DNA of 64,000 nucleotides from an uncultured Lachnospiraceae bacterium (GCA_910585005.1 CAJUCN010000005.1:49154-113153); one strand, 5' to 3'. Counted from the first letter of the stretch, positions 51,204-61,524 are shown. Made by a program: numbers and translations. Notes: generated from the sequence alone by a model not told the origin.

Positions 51204-53615
51204 GTGAAAGTATTATTTAGCTGGTTAAAAGAATATGTAGATATTGACGTAACGCCGAAAGAACTGGAGGAGAAGCTGTTCTCCGCCGGGTTTGAGGTGG
51301 AGGAAATGGTATATCTTGGTGAGAATATAGAAAAAATATATGTGGGCCAGGTTACTTCCATTGAAAAATATGAAGGTACCCATCTTTATATCTGCCATAT
51401 CGACTGTGGGGAGCATGGCCACGACCATTTGATCTTAACAGGCGCTGACAATGTGTTCCAGGGGGCAAAGGTTCCGGCCTGTGTTGTGGGGGCAAAACTT
51501 CCTAACGGCATGGAGATCACGCCAAGGAAAATGAAAGACATGATGTCTTACGGTATGCTTTGCTCCGGGGAAGAGCTTGGTATCAGTAAGGACTGGTATC
51601 CGGGGGCGGATGTAAACGGTATTATGATTTTAAACGAGGATGCACCGATAGGAGAGGAGATCAGGGATTATCTCGGATTGGACGATTATGTGTTTGATAT
51701 TTCGATCACGGCGAACCGTCCTGATTGTCAGTCGGTTCTTGGCATTGCCCGGGAAGTTGCCGCTTTTCTTGGAAAAGAAGTCAAAAACCCGGATATGAGC
51801 TATACTTGTGATGAGAAGACTAACGAAGAGATCAGCATTACGGTCGTGGATAAGGATGTGTGCCCAAGATATCTGGGGCATTATGTGTACGATGTGCAGT
51901 ATAAGGAATCCCCGCTATGGATGAGAAGGAGGCTCTCAGCGGTAGGGCATAACGCGATAAACGCCATGGTGGATATCACCAATTATGTATTGGTTGAGAT
52001 CGGCCAGCCCATGCATGCCTTTGACCTGGATACCTTAGAGGGCAGTTCCATCGTAGTCCGCAGGGCGAAAGAAGGGGAAGAACTTGTCACCTTGGATGAG
52101 AAAAAACGTATTCTGGATAGCAGCAATCTGCTGATCTGCGATAAAGCAAAACCGGTGGGGCTTGCCGGTGTGATGGGCGGTCTTAACAGTGAGATTACGG
52201 AGAGCACCAAGGAAGTGCTATTTGAATCTGCAAAATTTATGAAAGACAGTGTCCGTAAAACGGCAAGGAAGCTTGGCCTGCACTCGGACGCGGCTGCCCG
52301 TTATGAGAAAGGGATCGATGAATATTCGGTGGAGTGCGGTATGGCAAGGGCGTTGAACCTGGTTCAGGCTCTTGGTGTGGGGAAAGTAAGCGGCTCCCAT
52401 TTTGACGTCAGCGCCGGAGCGTCTACACAAAGAAGGACGATAAAAGTGGAGACGGCTAAGGTGAATTATGTGCTTGGCATAGACGTGCCGGAAGAGGAAA
52501 TGGTCAGGATCTTAAAAAACCTTGCCTTCGGGGTAGAGTTAACAGATGGTGTGCTTACGTTGACGGTTCCCCGTTACCGTGAAGATATTGAAAGCGATCA
52601 GGACATTGCGGAGGAAGTGATCAGGGAATATGGCTATGATAAGGTGGTGCCTACCTTCCTTAGCGAGGCCCTTGTCACCAACGGCGGGTTAAACTTACAG
52701 CAGGAGAAGGAACTGTCCGTAAAGAATTTCCTGTGCACCCAGGGATATTTTGAAATCCAGACCATTGCCATGACCAGTAGCCCGGAGTTTGACCAGTTCC
52801 TGATCCCGGAGGATGGAAAGGAAAGAAAGGCAGTTGAAATTTTAAATCCCATCACGGAGAATTTGAGCATTATGAGGACTTTTATGGCGCCGGCCATGGT
52901 GAAAGCCCTGGAAAACAATTTAAAGAACGGGCATTCGGACTTACGGTTCTTTGAACTTGCCAATGTTTATCTTCCAAAGAAGCTGCCTCTTACCGAGGCG
53001 CCCTACGAGATAAAGACCCTCTGCCTTGGAACTTCTGGCGCCGGGGAGGATTTCTATACCATGAAGGAGACGTTGGAGAACCTGGCAGCTTACTATGACC
53101 TTACCTTTAAATACCAAAGGGGAAATGTGCCCTATCTCCATCCGGGACGGACTGCCAAGATTTATTGCGGTGGGGAGCTGGTAGGAACATTTGGTCAGTT
53201 AAGGTATGATGTCATTGATTCCCTTGCTATTGCAAAGGATAAGAAGGCAGATACCAGAATCTTTATTGCGGAATTAAATTACGACCTGCTTAACGCAAAG
53301 TTTAAGGAAAAGATTAATTATGTGCCGGAGCTGCCTTATACCAGGACCAGCAGGGATATCTCCATGGTGGTAGATAAGGGAGTGGAATGTGGAGAAATTA
53401 TTGAAAAGATTGAGCAGGCGGACGGGTTGGTTTCCAAAGTAAAGCTGTTTGATATTTTTGAAAGTGAAAAGCTTGGCTTATCGAAAAAGAGTATGGCGTT
53501 CAACATCGAATTTGCATCTGGTAAGGAAGATGTGACGGATGAAATGACAGACAGGGCAGTGGAGAAGATCTTACATTTATTAAATGATGTTTATGGCGCG
53601 CAGATGCGTAGTTAA
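51204..53615 (+). CDS. pheT: Phenylalanyl-tRNA synthetase beta chain
   Basis: An 803-residue beta subunit starting with GTG; GGAGGTGA ends five bases earlier. The tRNA-binding OB domain (about 40-150) is followed by the B3/B4 editing domain (about 210-380, with GVMGGLNSEITESTKEVLF), the B5 domain, the catalytic-like core, and the C-terminal ferredoxin-fold anticodon-binding domain (YTRTSRDISMVVDKGVECGE). Editing hydrolyses mischarged Tyr-tRNA-Phe. Confidence 0.96.
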   Translation: MKVLFSWLKEYVDIDVTPKELEEKLFSAGFEVEEMVYLGENIEKIYVGQVTSIEKYEGTHLYICHIDCGEHGHDHLILTGADNVFQGAKVPACVVGAKLPNGMEITPRKMKDMMSYGMLCSGEELGISKDWYPGADVNGIMILNEDAPIGEEIRDYLGLDDYVFDISITANRPDCQSVLGIAREVAAFLGKEVKNPDMSYTCDEKTNEEISITVVDKDVCPRYLGHYVYDVQYKESPLWMRRRLSAVGHNAINAMVDITNYVLVEIGQPMHAFDLDTLEGSSIVVRRAKEGEELVTLDEKKRILDSSNLLICDKAKPVGLAGVMGGLNSEITESTKEVLFESAKFMKDSVRKTARKLGLHSDAAARYEKGIDEYSVECGMARALNLVQALGVGKVSGSHFDVSAGASTQRRTIKVETAKVNYVLGIDVPEEEMVRILKNLAFGVELTDGVLTLTVPRYREDIESDQDIAEEVIREYGYDKVVPTFLSEALVTNGGLNLQQEKELSVKNFLCTQGYFEIQTIAMTSSPEFDQFLIPEDGKERKAVEILNPITENLSIMRTFMAPAMVKALENNLKNGHSDLRFFELANVYLPKKLPLTEAPYEIKTLCLGTSGAGEDFYTMKETLENLAAYYDLTFKYQRGNVPYLHPGRTAKIYCGGELVGTFGQLRYDVIDSLAIAKDKKADTRIFIAELNYDLLNAKFKEKINYVPELPYTRTSRDISMVVDKGVECGEIIEKIEQADGLVSKVKLFDIFESEKLGLSKKSMAFNIEFASGKEDVTDEMTDRAVEKILHLLNDVYGAQMRS

Positions 53616-53637
53616 GGGGAAAATGGAGGTTAATGAA

Positions 53638-55068
53638 ATGGAAAAGAAAAACACATGGGAAACTTATAGTGAAGAGCAGTTACAGGAAGTGGAGGTATTT
53701 GCATATGAGTACAGGCGCTTCTTGGATGAAGGCAAGACAGAGCGCGAATGCGTGGATGTGATTGTCAATATGGCGGAAGAAGCAGGCTACCGGGAACTTC
53801 AGGAAGTCATGAAGGAAGGAAAAAGCCTGAAAAAAGGCGATAAAGTTTATGCGGTCTGCATGAATAAGTCTGTGGTATTGTTCCGTATCGGGAGCCGTCC
53901 TATGGTGGAGGGCATGAATATTTTGGGAGCCCACATTGACTCTCCCAGACTGGATGTGAAGCAGAATCCTCTTTATGAGGAAGGCGGCTTTGCCTATTTG
54001 GACACCCACTATTATGGCGGGGTAAAAAAGTATCAGTGGGTAGCGTTGCCCCTTTCCCTACATGGTGTGATCGTGAGAAAGGATGGGTCAACGTTGGAAT
54101 TAAATATTGGGGAAGACGAGGATGATCCGGTATTTTTCATCTCTGACCTTTTGATTCATCTTGCCAGTGAACAGTTGGAAAAGAAAGCGTCCAAGGTCAT
54201 TGAAGGGGAGGCTCTTGACCTGATCATTGGAAACCGCCCCATCATTTTAGACAAGAAGGATAAAGACGGAAGTGAGCCTGAATCGGAAAAAGAGCAGGCA
54301 AAAGAGGCGGTAAAGAAGGGGATCCTTGAACTGTTAAAGAGAAAATACAATGTGGAGGAAGAGGATTTTATTTCCGCAGAGCTGGAAATCGTACCTGCCG
54401 GGAAGGCAAGGGAAGCAGGGCTGGATAAGAGTATGATCTTAGCTTACGGGCAGGATGACAGGGTTTGTGCATTTTCCTCTTTAAAAGCCATGTTGGAAGT
54501 AGAGGATGGGGAAAGGACAGCCTGCTGCCTTTTGGTGGACAAAGAAGAGATAGGAAGCGTTGGCGCAACTGGTATGCAGTCCCGGTTTTTTGAAAATATG
54601 GTGGCTGAGGTGATGAACCTGACCGGGGAATATTCGGAATTGAATGTGAGAAGGGCTTTGGCAGCTTCCTGCATGCTTTCTTCGGATGTGAGCAGCGCTT
54701 TTGATCCGGCGTTTGCATCTAGCTTTGACAAAAAAAATGTGGCATATCTTGGTGGCGGCATGGTGTTTAACAAATTTACCGGATCCAGGGGAAAATCAGG
54801 TTCTAATGATGCTAATGCAGAATATCTGGCGCATATCCGGGATATCTTCGAGAAAGAGAATATCAATTTCCAGACGGCGGAGCTTGGCCGTGTAGATTTA
54901 GGCGGCGGCGGGACCATTGCTTATATTTTGGCTCTTTATGGGATGAATGTGATTGACAGCGGCGTGGCAGTGCTGAATATGCATGCGCCCTGGGAAGCGA
55001 CCAGTAAGGCGGATGTGTTTGAGGCAAAGCGGGGGTATGTGGCATTTTTAAAGGGAGCTGACATGTAA
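53638..55068 (+). CDS. M18 family aminopeptidase
   Basis: A 476-residue zinc aminopeptidase of family M18. The metal ligands are seen in LGAHIDSPRLDVK, in LGRVDLGGGGTIA and in MHAPWEATSKADVFE, and the catalytic glutamates in VDKEEIGSVGATGMQS. It releases N-terminal residues from peptides in the cytoplasm. The start at 53638 has GGAGG 8 bases upstream; the earlier ATG at 53584 overlaps pheT and does not match the family. It ends one base into queA (TAATG). Confidence 0.9.
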   Translation: MEKKNTWETYSEEQLQEVEVFAYEYRRFLDEGKTERECVDVIVNMAEEAGYRELQEVMKEGKSLKKGDKVYAVCMNKSVVLFRIGSRPMVEGMNILGAHIDSPRLDVKQNPLYEEGGFAYLDTHYYGGVKKYQWVALPLSLHGVIVRKDGSTLELNIGEDEDDPVFFISDLLIHLASEQLEKKASKVIEGEALDLIIGNRPIILDKKDKDGSEPESEKEQAKEAVKKGILELLKRKYNVEEEDFISAELEIVPAGKAREAGLDKSMILAYGQDDRVCAFSSLKAMLEVEDGERTACCLLVDKEEIGSVGATGMQSRFFENMVAEVMNLTGEYSELNVRRALAASCMLSSDVSSAFDPAFASSFDKKNVAYLGGGMVFNKFTGSRGKSGSNDANAEYLAHIRDIFEKENINFQTAELGRVDLGGGGTIAYILALYGMNVIDSGVAVLNMHAPWEATSKADVFEAKRGYVAFLKGADM

Positions 55069-56132
55069 TGGATCGAGAGATGCTTAAAACTTCGGATTTT
55101 TTCTTTGATCTCCCGAAGGAGTTAATTGCCCAGGATCCGCTTACGGACAGGACGTCGTCAAGGCTTTTGATGGTGGATAAGAAAACCGGAGATCTCAAGC
55201 ATGAGGTGTTTAGAAATATCATTGATTATTTAAGACCGGGGGATTGTCTGGTGTTAAACAACACCAGAGTCCTTCCGGCAAGGCTTCTTGGCGTAAAGGA
55301 AGACACCGGAGCGGCCGTGGAGATACTCCTGTTAAAACGCCTTTTTGGGGATCTGTGGGAAACGCTGGTAAAACCGGGAAAAAAACTTAAGCCTGGGGCG
55401 CGGGTCACATTTGGAAACGGGGAGCTTACGGCACAGGTTATGGAAGTGACAAAGGAAGGGAACCGTCTTGTGAAGTTCTTTTACCAGGGGATTTTTGAGG
55501 AGGCGCTGGACCGGTTAGGGGAAATGCCTCTGCCTCCCTACATAACCCACAAGCTCAAAGATAAGCAACGCTATCAAACCGTGTATGCCAAATATGACGG
55601 ATCGGCGGCAGCGCCCACGGCCGGACTTCATTTTACAAAGGAACTGTTGGACCGGATTGAAGAAAAGGGTGTACGGATTGCATACGTTACGCTTCATGTG
55701 GGGCTGGGGACATTCCGTCCGGTAAAAGCCGAAAACATTTTAGAACACCATATGCATTCTGAGTATTATCAGGTTCCGGCGGATACGGCCAGGCTGGTTA
55801 ACCGGACGAAACGTGAGGGCGGCCGGGTCATTTGTGTGGGCACGACAAGCTGCCGCACGGTGGAGAGTGCAGCGGATGAAAACGGAATGCTCAGGGAATG
55901 CTGCGGGGATACGGAAATCTTTATATATCCGGGCTATCAGTTTAAAGTGCTGGACTGCCTGATTACCAATTTTCATTTGCCAGAGTCTACGCTTGTGATG
56001 TTGGTAAGCGCGTTGGCAGGGCGGGAGCATGTGCTTTCTGCCTATGAGGAAGCTGTCAGGGAAAAGTACCGTTTTTTTTCATTTGGGGATGCATGCTTTT
56101 TCACAGATGACTTTACAAAAAAAACAGATTAG
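55068..56132 (+). CDS. queA: SAM:tRNA ribosyltransferase-isomerase
   Basis: A 354-residue enzyme of queuosine synthesis that transfers the ribosyl part of SAM to preQ1 in tRNA. Signature stretches are DFFFDLPKELIAQDP, LVLNNTRVLPARLLG, GLHFTKELLDRI, and THVGLG-type YVTLHVGLGTFRPVK, ending with LITNFHLPESTLVMLVSALAG. The start codon overlaps the stop of the aminopeptidase gene. No tgt is seen in the window. Confidence 0.95.
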   Translation: MDREMLKTSDFFFDLPKELIAQDPLTDRTSSRLLMVDKKTGDLKHEVFRNIIDYLRPGDCLVLNNTRVLPARLLGVKEDTGAAVEILLLKRLFGDLWETLVKPGKKLKPGARVTFGNGELTAQVMEVTKEGNRLVKFFYQGIFEEALDRLGEMPLPPYITHKLKDKQRYQTVYAKYDGSAAAPTAGLHFTKELLDRIEEKGVRIAYVTLHVGLGTFRPVKAENILEHHMHSEYYQVPADTARLVNRTKREGGRVICVGTTSCRTVESAADENGMLRECCGDTEIFIYPGYQFKVLDCLITNFHLPESTLVMLVSALAGREHVLSAYEEAVREKYRFFSFGDACFFTDDFTKKTD

Positions 56133-56211
56133 ATTAATATAGTTAATAGGGTAATGAATATTTTGGGTAGGTTATTGCCTGGGGAAGAGAGTATTGGCAA
56201 TGGAGGTTAAC

Positions 56212-56553
56212 ATGCAAGAGAGAAGAAAAGCAAACAGAAGGGAATTGGCATCTAAGCTGGTTGTGAAAAGGCTGGATGGAGGCAGACAGGAAGATGTGGA
56301 AATTGAGATCGTGGATGTGTCTAAGTCGGGGATCGGGTTTCGTTGCGGACAGCTTTTAGGGATTGGAACGGTGTATGAGGCATTTTTAAGAATCTGGACG
56401 CAGGAAGTGATACATGCATTCCTGGAGATTGTCCGTATCGAAAAGAAAAATGAGGGATTTCATTATGGTGCTATCTTTATCGGGATGCCGGCAACTGACG
56501 CTTCCAGGATTGAAGTATATGATACGGTGGAAACCTTAAAACAGGGAAGATAA
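56212..56553 (+). CDS. PilZ domain protein (cyclic di-GMP receptor)
   Basis: A 113-residue single-domain PilZ protein. The cyclic di-GMP-binding motifs are present: RRKANRRE (RxxxR) near the N-terminus and DVSKSGIGFRC (DxSxxG) about 25 residues further on. GGAGG lies 5 bases before the ATG at 56212, better than the upstream TTG (56194) or ATG (56200). It likely transmits cyclic di-GMP levels to a partner. The next gene, for fucose activation, begins one base after its stop, so the two are surely co-expressed. Confidence 0.85.
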   Translation: MQERRKANRRELASKLVVKRLDGGRQEDVEIEIVDVSKSGIGFRCGQLLGIGTVYEAFLRIWTQEVIHAFLEIVRIEKKNEGFHYGAIFIGMPATDASRIEVYDTVETLKQGR

Positions 56554-56554
56554 A

Positions 56555-59380
56555 ATGGCTGGATGGGATTTTGTAGTTTTGACTGCGTCAAACGAGGAAC
56601 AGGCAAAGGGATACCGGCTGGAGATGAATCACCGGAAGAAGGGAAACCGTCTTCCGGCTGATTGTGTTTATGCAGCGCTTCCTGACCCGGAAGGAAAACG
56701 GGTAGGGTCAGGCGGGGCAACGTTCCATGTTCTTAGATATCTGATGGAACAGACCGGAGCAACCATGGATGGTTTCCGGGGGAAAAAAATACTCGTGATC
56801 CATTCCGGCGGAGACAGCAAACGGGTTCCCCAATACAGTGTGTGTGGAAAATTATTTTCACCAGTTCCCAGGCAGTTTCCAGACGGAAGCTGGTCGACCT
56901 TGTTTGATGAGCTGATGTTATCGATGGAAATTGTTTCGGAAAGAATAAAGGAGGGCATGCTGGTTTTATCTGGTGATGTGCTTCTTATTTTTGATGCAAA
57001 CAATCTTGACTTTTCTTTTCGGGATGCCGCCGCTTTGTCTATCAAGGAGCCGGTAAGCACCGGGATGGAACACGGAGTGTTCCTGCGGGGAAAGAGCGGA
57101 ATGGTGGAGCGGTTTTTACATAAGTATCCGGAAGAGGGGCTGAGAGAGGCAGGCGCGGTTGACGGTCAGGGCTGTGTGGATTTGGATACCGGAGCAGTAT
57201 TGTTTAGCTGTAATATTTTAGAAGCGCTGCTGGGACTGATTTGTACCGATGGGCGGATTGACGGGAAGAAGTACGATGCCTTTGTGAATGAGAAAGCAAG
57301 AATCAGCTTTTATGGTGACTTTCTTTACCCCCTGGGGGCGGCTTCCGATTTAGAGGAGTTTTATAAACAGATCCCTGAGGGAAGTGATTGCCGGGAACTG
57401 CGTGAGTGCAGGGAAAAGATCTGGAAAGCCCTCTTCGCATTTGACATGAGTGTGATCAGCTTATCACCAGCTAAGTTTATTCATTTTGGCACGACCAAGG
57501 AACTGCTTAGTCTTGTGACCAAGGAACTGGATGATTACGCCTTTTTAGGTTTTAAAAAAGTGGCAGGCGCAAATAGAGACGATGCGGATTTTGCAATAAG
57601 AAACAGCTTTCTTGCCCCCACAGCCGTTGCTTTTCAGGGGTGTTATCTGGAAAACAGTGATCTGGGAGAAGACGTGGTGGTAGAGGAATGCGCTATTCTT
57701 TCCTGTGCCGCCCTAAAAAAGATTACCATACCGGCGCATACGGTGATGCATATAGTCAAACAAAAGGACGGACGGTTTGCTGCAAGGCTCTATGGGGTTA
57801 CGGACAATCCGAAAGGGACATATAAAGAAAACACGCCCTTTTTGTTGTCAGGGCTTAAGGAGATGCTGGATGATTACAATATTCCACCAGAGGAAGTGTG
57901 GGAGGAAAAAGAAGCAGACAGCTTGTGGGAAGCAAAGCTTTATCCGTTGGCGGAGTCTGCCCAGAAGGCGGCAGAAGATTCCCTGTTGCTTTACCAGATG
58001 GCGGGAAGGAAGGCAGATGCAGATGAGGTAAAATGCTGGCTGAAAAAAGAGCGGACCAGCCTTTATTTGAGTTTTAACCGCGCAGACATGGAAGAAGTGA
58101 TTCCCTTTAGGGAGAAACTTAGGAGAAAGATATTAGTTGGCAAGGCGGCAGGCAGTGATCACAGTACGGCGATGAGGATCTATGCGTCTCTTGGGATGGA
58201 AGAAGAATGTTTTGCGGTAATCAAGAGGCAAATAGAAGAGGGGATGAAAGGAAGCTGCATCATGGATCCGGAAATTAAGATCTGTAAGGAAGAGGCCAAA
58301 ATAGCGCTTCCATTGCGGGTCAATTGGGGTGGCGGCTGGACAGACACCCCGCCATATTGCAATGAGCACGGCGGAATGGTGCTTAATGCGGCAATTAAAT
58401 TAAACGGCATATTGCCGGTACGGGCAGTGGTCCGCCGGCTTGATGAGCTTCATATCGAGTTTGAAAGTACAGATCTTGGCGTGAGCACGGTCATTGGCAG
58501 TTTAGATGAAATACAAAACTGTAAGGATCCTTACGATCTTTTTGCACTTCATAAAGCGGCATTGATCGCTTGCGGATTGATTCCGGAAAAGGATCTCCTG
58601 CTGCAAAAAGACATTACACTGGAAGATATTTTACGGCGTTTGGGGGGTGGGATCTATCTTGCCACAAAGGTAGAGAGCGTTCCGAAAGGATCCGGTCTGG
58701 GAACCAGCAGTATCCTGGCAGGGGCTTGTGTGAAAGCGATTGCTGATTTTACTGGAGTGATGATGGATGAAGGGGTTTTGTTTGACAGAGTGCTCTATAT
58801 GGAGCAGCTTATGAGCACTGGTGGCGGCTGGCAGGACCAGGCAGGAGGAATCATCCCAGGGATCAAAATGATCACCAGCAATCCAGGGGCACGTCAGATC
58901 CTGCAAGTGGAGCCGGTCTTTTTGGATGACAGGACGAAAGAAGAATTGAACAGCCGGTTTGCAGTGATCTATACAGGGCAGCGCAGACTGGCAAGAAACC
59001 TTCTCCGTGAGGTGGTAGGAAATTATATTAGGGGGAGAAAGGAATCGATTACGGCGCTGGAAGGGATGAAGGCAATCGCAGTATTAATGAAAAAATCCCT
59101 TGAAAAGGGGGATGTGGATGCGTTTGCGGCTTTGCTTAACCGGCATTGGGAATTATCTTTGCAGCTTGACGCAGGGGCAACGAATCCTGACATTGACCGG
59201 ATTTTTGCTTCCCTGGAGGATCTGGTGGACGGAAAATTTATTGCAGGAGCAGGTGGCGGCGGTTTTTTGCAGATCATAATGAAAAAAGGTGTAACTCCCC
59301 AACAGGTCAACGAAAGATTAAAGGCTTCTTTTCCGGAAACAGGAGCGGCCCTGTGGGAGAGCGAGTTATATTTTGGATAG
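56555..59380 (+). CDS. fkp: Bifunctional L-fucokinase / fucose-1-phosphate guanylyltransferase
   Basis: A 941-residue protein with an N-terminal nucleotidyltransferase domain (GSGGATFHVL at 51-60, then KILVIHSGGDSKR) and a C-terminal GHMP kinase domain with NWGGGWTDTPPYCNEHGG (about 588), VPKGSGLGTSSILAG (about 708) and GAGGGGFLQI near the end. This order and length match Fkp of Bacteroides, which makes GDP-L-fucose from free fucose via fucose-1-phosphate. The product would supply fucosylation of surface glycans. It is downstream of a PilZ gene. Other related sugars (for instance D-arabinose, L-galactose or heptose phosphates) cannot be ruled out. Confidence 0.82.
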   Translation: MAGWDFVVLTASNEEQAKGYRLEMNHRKKGNRLPADCVYAALPDPEGKRVGSGGATFHVLRYLMEQTGATMDGFRGKKILVIHSGGDSKRVPQYSVCGKLFSPVPRQFPDGSWSTLFDELMLSMEIVSERIKEGMLVLSGDVLLIFDANNLDFSFRDAAALSIKEPVSTGMEHGVFLRGKSGMVERFLHKYPEEGLREAGAVDGQGCVDLDTGAVLFSCNILEALLGLICTDGRIDGKKYDAFVNEKARISFYGDFLYPLGAASDLEEFYKQIPEGSDCRELRECREKIWKALFAFDMSVISLSPAKFIHFGTTKELLSLVTKELDDYAFLGFKKVAGANRDDADFAIRNSFLAPTAVAFQGCYLENSDLGEDVVVEECAILSCAALKKITIPAHTVMHIVKQKDGRFAARLYGVTDNPKGTYKENTPFLLSGLKEMLDDYNIPPEEVWEEKEADSLWEAKLYPLAESAQKAAEDSLLLYQMAGRKADADEVKCWLKKERTSLYLSFNRADMEEVIPFREKLRRKILVGKAAGSDHSTAMRIYASLGMEEECFAVIKRQIEEGMKGSCIMDPEIKICKEEAKIALPLRVNWGGGWTDTPPYCNEHGGMVLNAAIKLNGILPVRAVVRRLDELHIEFESTDLGVSTVIGSLDEIQNCKDPYDLFALHKAALIACGLIPEKDLLLQKDITLEDILRRLGGGIYLATKVESVPKGSGLGTSSILAGACVKAIADFTGVMMDEGVLFDRVLYMEQLMSTGGGWQDQAGGIIPGIKMITSNPGARQILQVEPVFLDDRTKEELNSRFAVIYTGQRRLARNLLREVVGNYIRGRKESITALEGMKAIAVLMKKSLEKGDVDAFAALLNRHWELSLQLDAGATNPDIDRIFASLEDLVDGKFIAGAGGGGFLQIIMKKGVTPQQVNERLKASFPETGAALWESELYFG

Positions 59381-59407
59381 GCGGCACAAAAACCAGGTTT
59401 CCTTTAT

Positions 59408-60511
59408 TCAATTTCTGGGGTAAACGGTATACCCCTTGGCGGAAAGGACATGGATTGCCTTTTCAATGCCGGATTCCTGATAAAATTCCACTTTGAGGAC
59501 ACCGTCTTCCTGTTCTCTGTTATGTGTGATCCCGATGTTTTTGATGCTGATCTGATGGAGGGCCAGGATCGTGGCAATGGAAGCTAAGGCGCCTGGCTCA
59601 TCGGCAATTTCAATATTGATTGCATAGGTCTTTTTGATGGGTCCGCTGGAAGTATCGGTAAAGGAATCCCGGTAATCCCGTGCCTGGTCAAAGAAAGCAT
59701 AAAGCTGCTTCCCGTCAGAGGAACGGATTTGTTCCCGGACTTTTGACAGTGCCTTCATATAAGCGTCTAAAAGGGATAGGATGTTTTCCCTGTTGGTCAT
59801 GCATATTTGCTGCCACATGGAAGGAGAGGAGGAAGCAATCCGGGTAATATCCTTAAAGCCTCCGGCAGCAATCATTTTCATAATCCCGTCGCTGGAATCG
59901 GATTCCCGGATCAGGTTCACCAGTGAGGCAGCGATGACGTGGGGCAGGTGGCTGACCGCCGCAGTGACATAATCGTGCTGGGAACTGGTTAGGATCAGGG
60001 GGATCGCACCTAAAGAGGAGATCAGGTCTTTGAAATCCGTCAGCGCCTTTTGGGGTGTTTTTTCACAAGGAGTCAAAATATAATAGGCATTTTCAAGAAG
60101 CAGAGCCTTGGAGTTCCAATATCCGGTACGTTCACTTCCCGCCATGGGATGTCCGCCGATGAACTGGTTTTCAAGACCTGCTTTTTGTATATGCTGGTGG
60201 ATATTTGTTTTCACACTGCCTGCATCAGTAAGGATGCAGGCAGGGGAGATATACTTTTGGATAAGAAGTAAATTTTTATCATTTTCAGATACCGGCGCGC
60301 ACAAAAAAATGTAATCGCACCTGGAAAAATCCGGGCCGATTTCGGGAAACGCCTCATTGATAACGCCGTCTGAGACAGCGGCAGATAGGGCATCCTGATT
60401 AAGATCACAGGCAAGCAGATCACATCCGGGATGGGATCTTCTCATGGCTCTTGCAATAGAGCCTCCGATCAGGCCAAGTCCTACAAAGCCACAGACAAAA
60501 TGTTTTTTCAT
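59408..60511 (-). CDS. tyrA: Prephenate dehydrogenase with ACT domain
   Basis: A 367-residue TyrA that converts prephenate to 4-hydroxyphenylpyruvate in tyrosine synthesis. The NAD-binding motif is FVGLGLIGGSIARAMR, HPMAGSERTGY is the prephenate-site motif, and a C-terminal ACT domain (about 290-367, IEIADEPGALASIATIL) is a likely feedback-control site. The ATG at 60511 is preferred over the TTG at 60514; AAGGAG lies upstream. It overlaps the stop of the DAHP synthase gene by one base (TGATG). Confidence 0.93.
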   Translation of the reverse strand: MKKHFVCGFVGLGLIGGSIARAMRRSHPGCDLLACDLNQDALSAAVSDGVINEAFPEIGPDFSRCDYIFLCAPVSENDKNLLLIQKYISPACILTDAGSVKTNIHQHIQKAGLENQFIGGHPMAGSERTGYWNSKALLLENAYYILTPCEKTPQKALTDFKDLISSLGAIPLILTSSQHDYVTAAVSHLPHVIAASLVNLIRESDSSDGIMKMIAAGGFKDITRIASSSPSMWQQICMTNRENILSLLDAYMKALSKVREQIRSSDGKQLYAFFDQARDYRDSFTDTSSGPIKKTYAINIEIADEPGALASIATILALHQISIKNIGITHNREQEDGVLKVEFYQESGIEKAIHVLSAKGYTVYPRN

Positions 60512-61524
60512 CAAAAACTCCTTTTTACAAGCTGACAGAAAGGACGCAATTCCCCTGTCAGTTTTTCAAATTTTTCAAAAGTAAGAGACTGAGGGCCATC
60601 GGAAAGCGCATGGGCAGGGTCATTGTGAACCTCGATCATTAAGCCGTCCGCATCGCAGGCTACCGCCGCTTTTGCCATAGGAGCAACATACTTGTAAGAC
60701 CCTGTGGAGTGGGAGGGATCTACGATCACCGGAAGATGGGTCTTAGAGCGCAGAACCGGAACGGCGCTTAGATCCAGGGTATTGCGGGTGGCTGTCTCAA
60801 AGGTACGGATACCCCGTTCACATAAGACTACATTGGGATTTCCTTCTGCAATGATGTACTCGGCAGCGTTGAGCCATTCGTCCACGGTGGCGCACAATCC
60901 TCTTTTCAAAAGTACGGGAAGGCCGGACTGGCCGGCTTCTTTCAGCAAAATGAAATTTTGCATATTGCGGGCGCCGATCTGGATCATGTCCACATATTTG
61001 ACAGCCCCTTCAATGGCTTCAAGACTTACCACCTCACAGATGGTAGAAAGCCCGGTCAGCGCCTTGGCTTCCTGCATGTAGCGAAGTCCTTCTTCTTCCA
61101 GGCCCTGGAAAGAATAGGGGGATGTCCGGGGCTTATATGCGCCACCCCTTAGTATGGTGGCGCCAGAAGCTTTGACAGCTTTGGCAATACAAAGAAGCTG
61201 CTCTTGGGTTTCCACGGCACAGGGGCCGGCCATGATCGTCAAGCTGCCAGGGCCTATGGCAGTGTTACCTACCTTTACAGTAGTAGATTCAGGATGGAAA
61301 GTCCTGCTAGCCAGCTTGTAGCTCTCCGTGACAGGGACAATGCGGTCTACATCTTTAAAGATGATCAGATTTTCGGTGGACAGTCTGGACTTGTCACCAA
61401 CAATGCCTATGATCGTTACTTCTTCACCTTGGGATAAATGGACCTGAAGCCCGTTGTCTTTTATATATTTAGTGATGGCATGGATGCTTTGCTCCGATGC
61501 CTGTGGTTTCATTACAACAATCAT
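60511..61524 (-). CDS. aroF: 3-deoxy-7-phosphoheptulonate synthase (DAHP synthase)
   Basis: A 337-residue type I beta DAHP synthase, the first step of the shikimate pathway from PEP and erythrose-4-phosphate. An N-terminal ACT-like/ferredoxin-like regulatory domain (1-75) precedes the barrel with GPCAVETQEQLL, LRGGAYKPRTSPYSFQGL and VIVDPSHSTGSYKYV. GGAGG lies before the ATG at 61524. It is co-transcribed with tyrA, giving a two-gene tyrosine/aromatic unit. Confidence 0.94.
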   Translation of the reverse strand: MIVVMKPQASEQSIHAITKYIKDNGLQVHLSQGEEVTIIGIVGDKSRLSTENLIIFKDVDRIVPVTESYKLASRTFHPESTTVKVGNTAIGPGSLTIMAGPCAVETQEQLLCIAKAVKASGATILRGGAYKPRTSPYSFQGLEEEGLRYMQEAKALTGLSTICEVVSLEAIEGAVKYVDMIQIGARNMQNFILLKEAGQSGLPVLLKRGLCATVDEWLNAAEYIIAEGNPNVVLCERGIRTFETATRNTLDLSAVPVLRSKTHLPVIVDPSHSTGSYKYVAPMAKAAVACDADGLMIEVHNDPAHALSDGPQSLTFEKFEKLTGELRPFCQLVKRSF

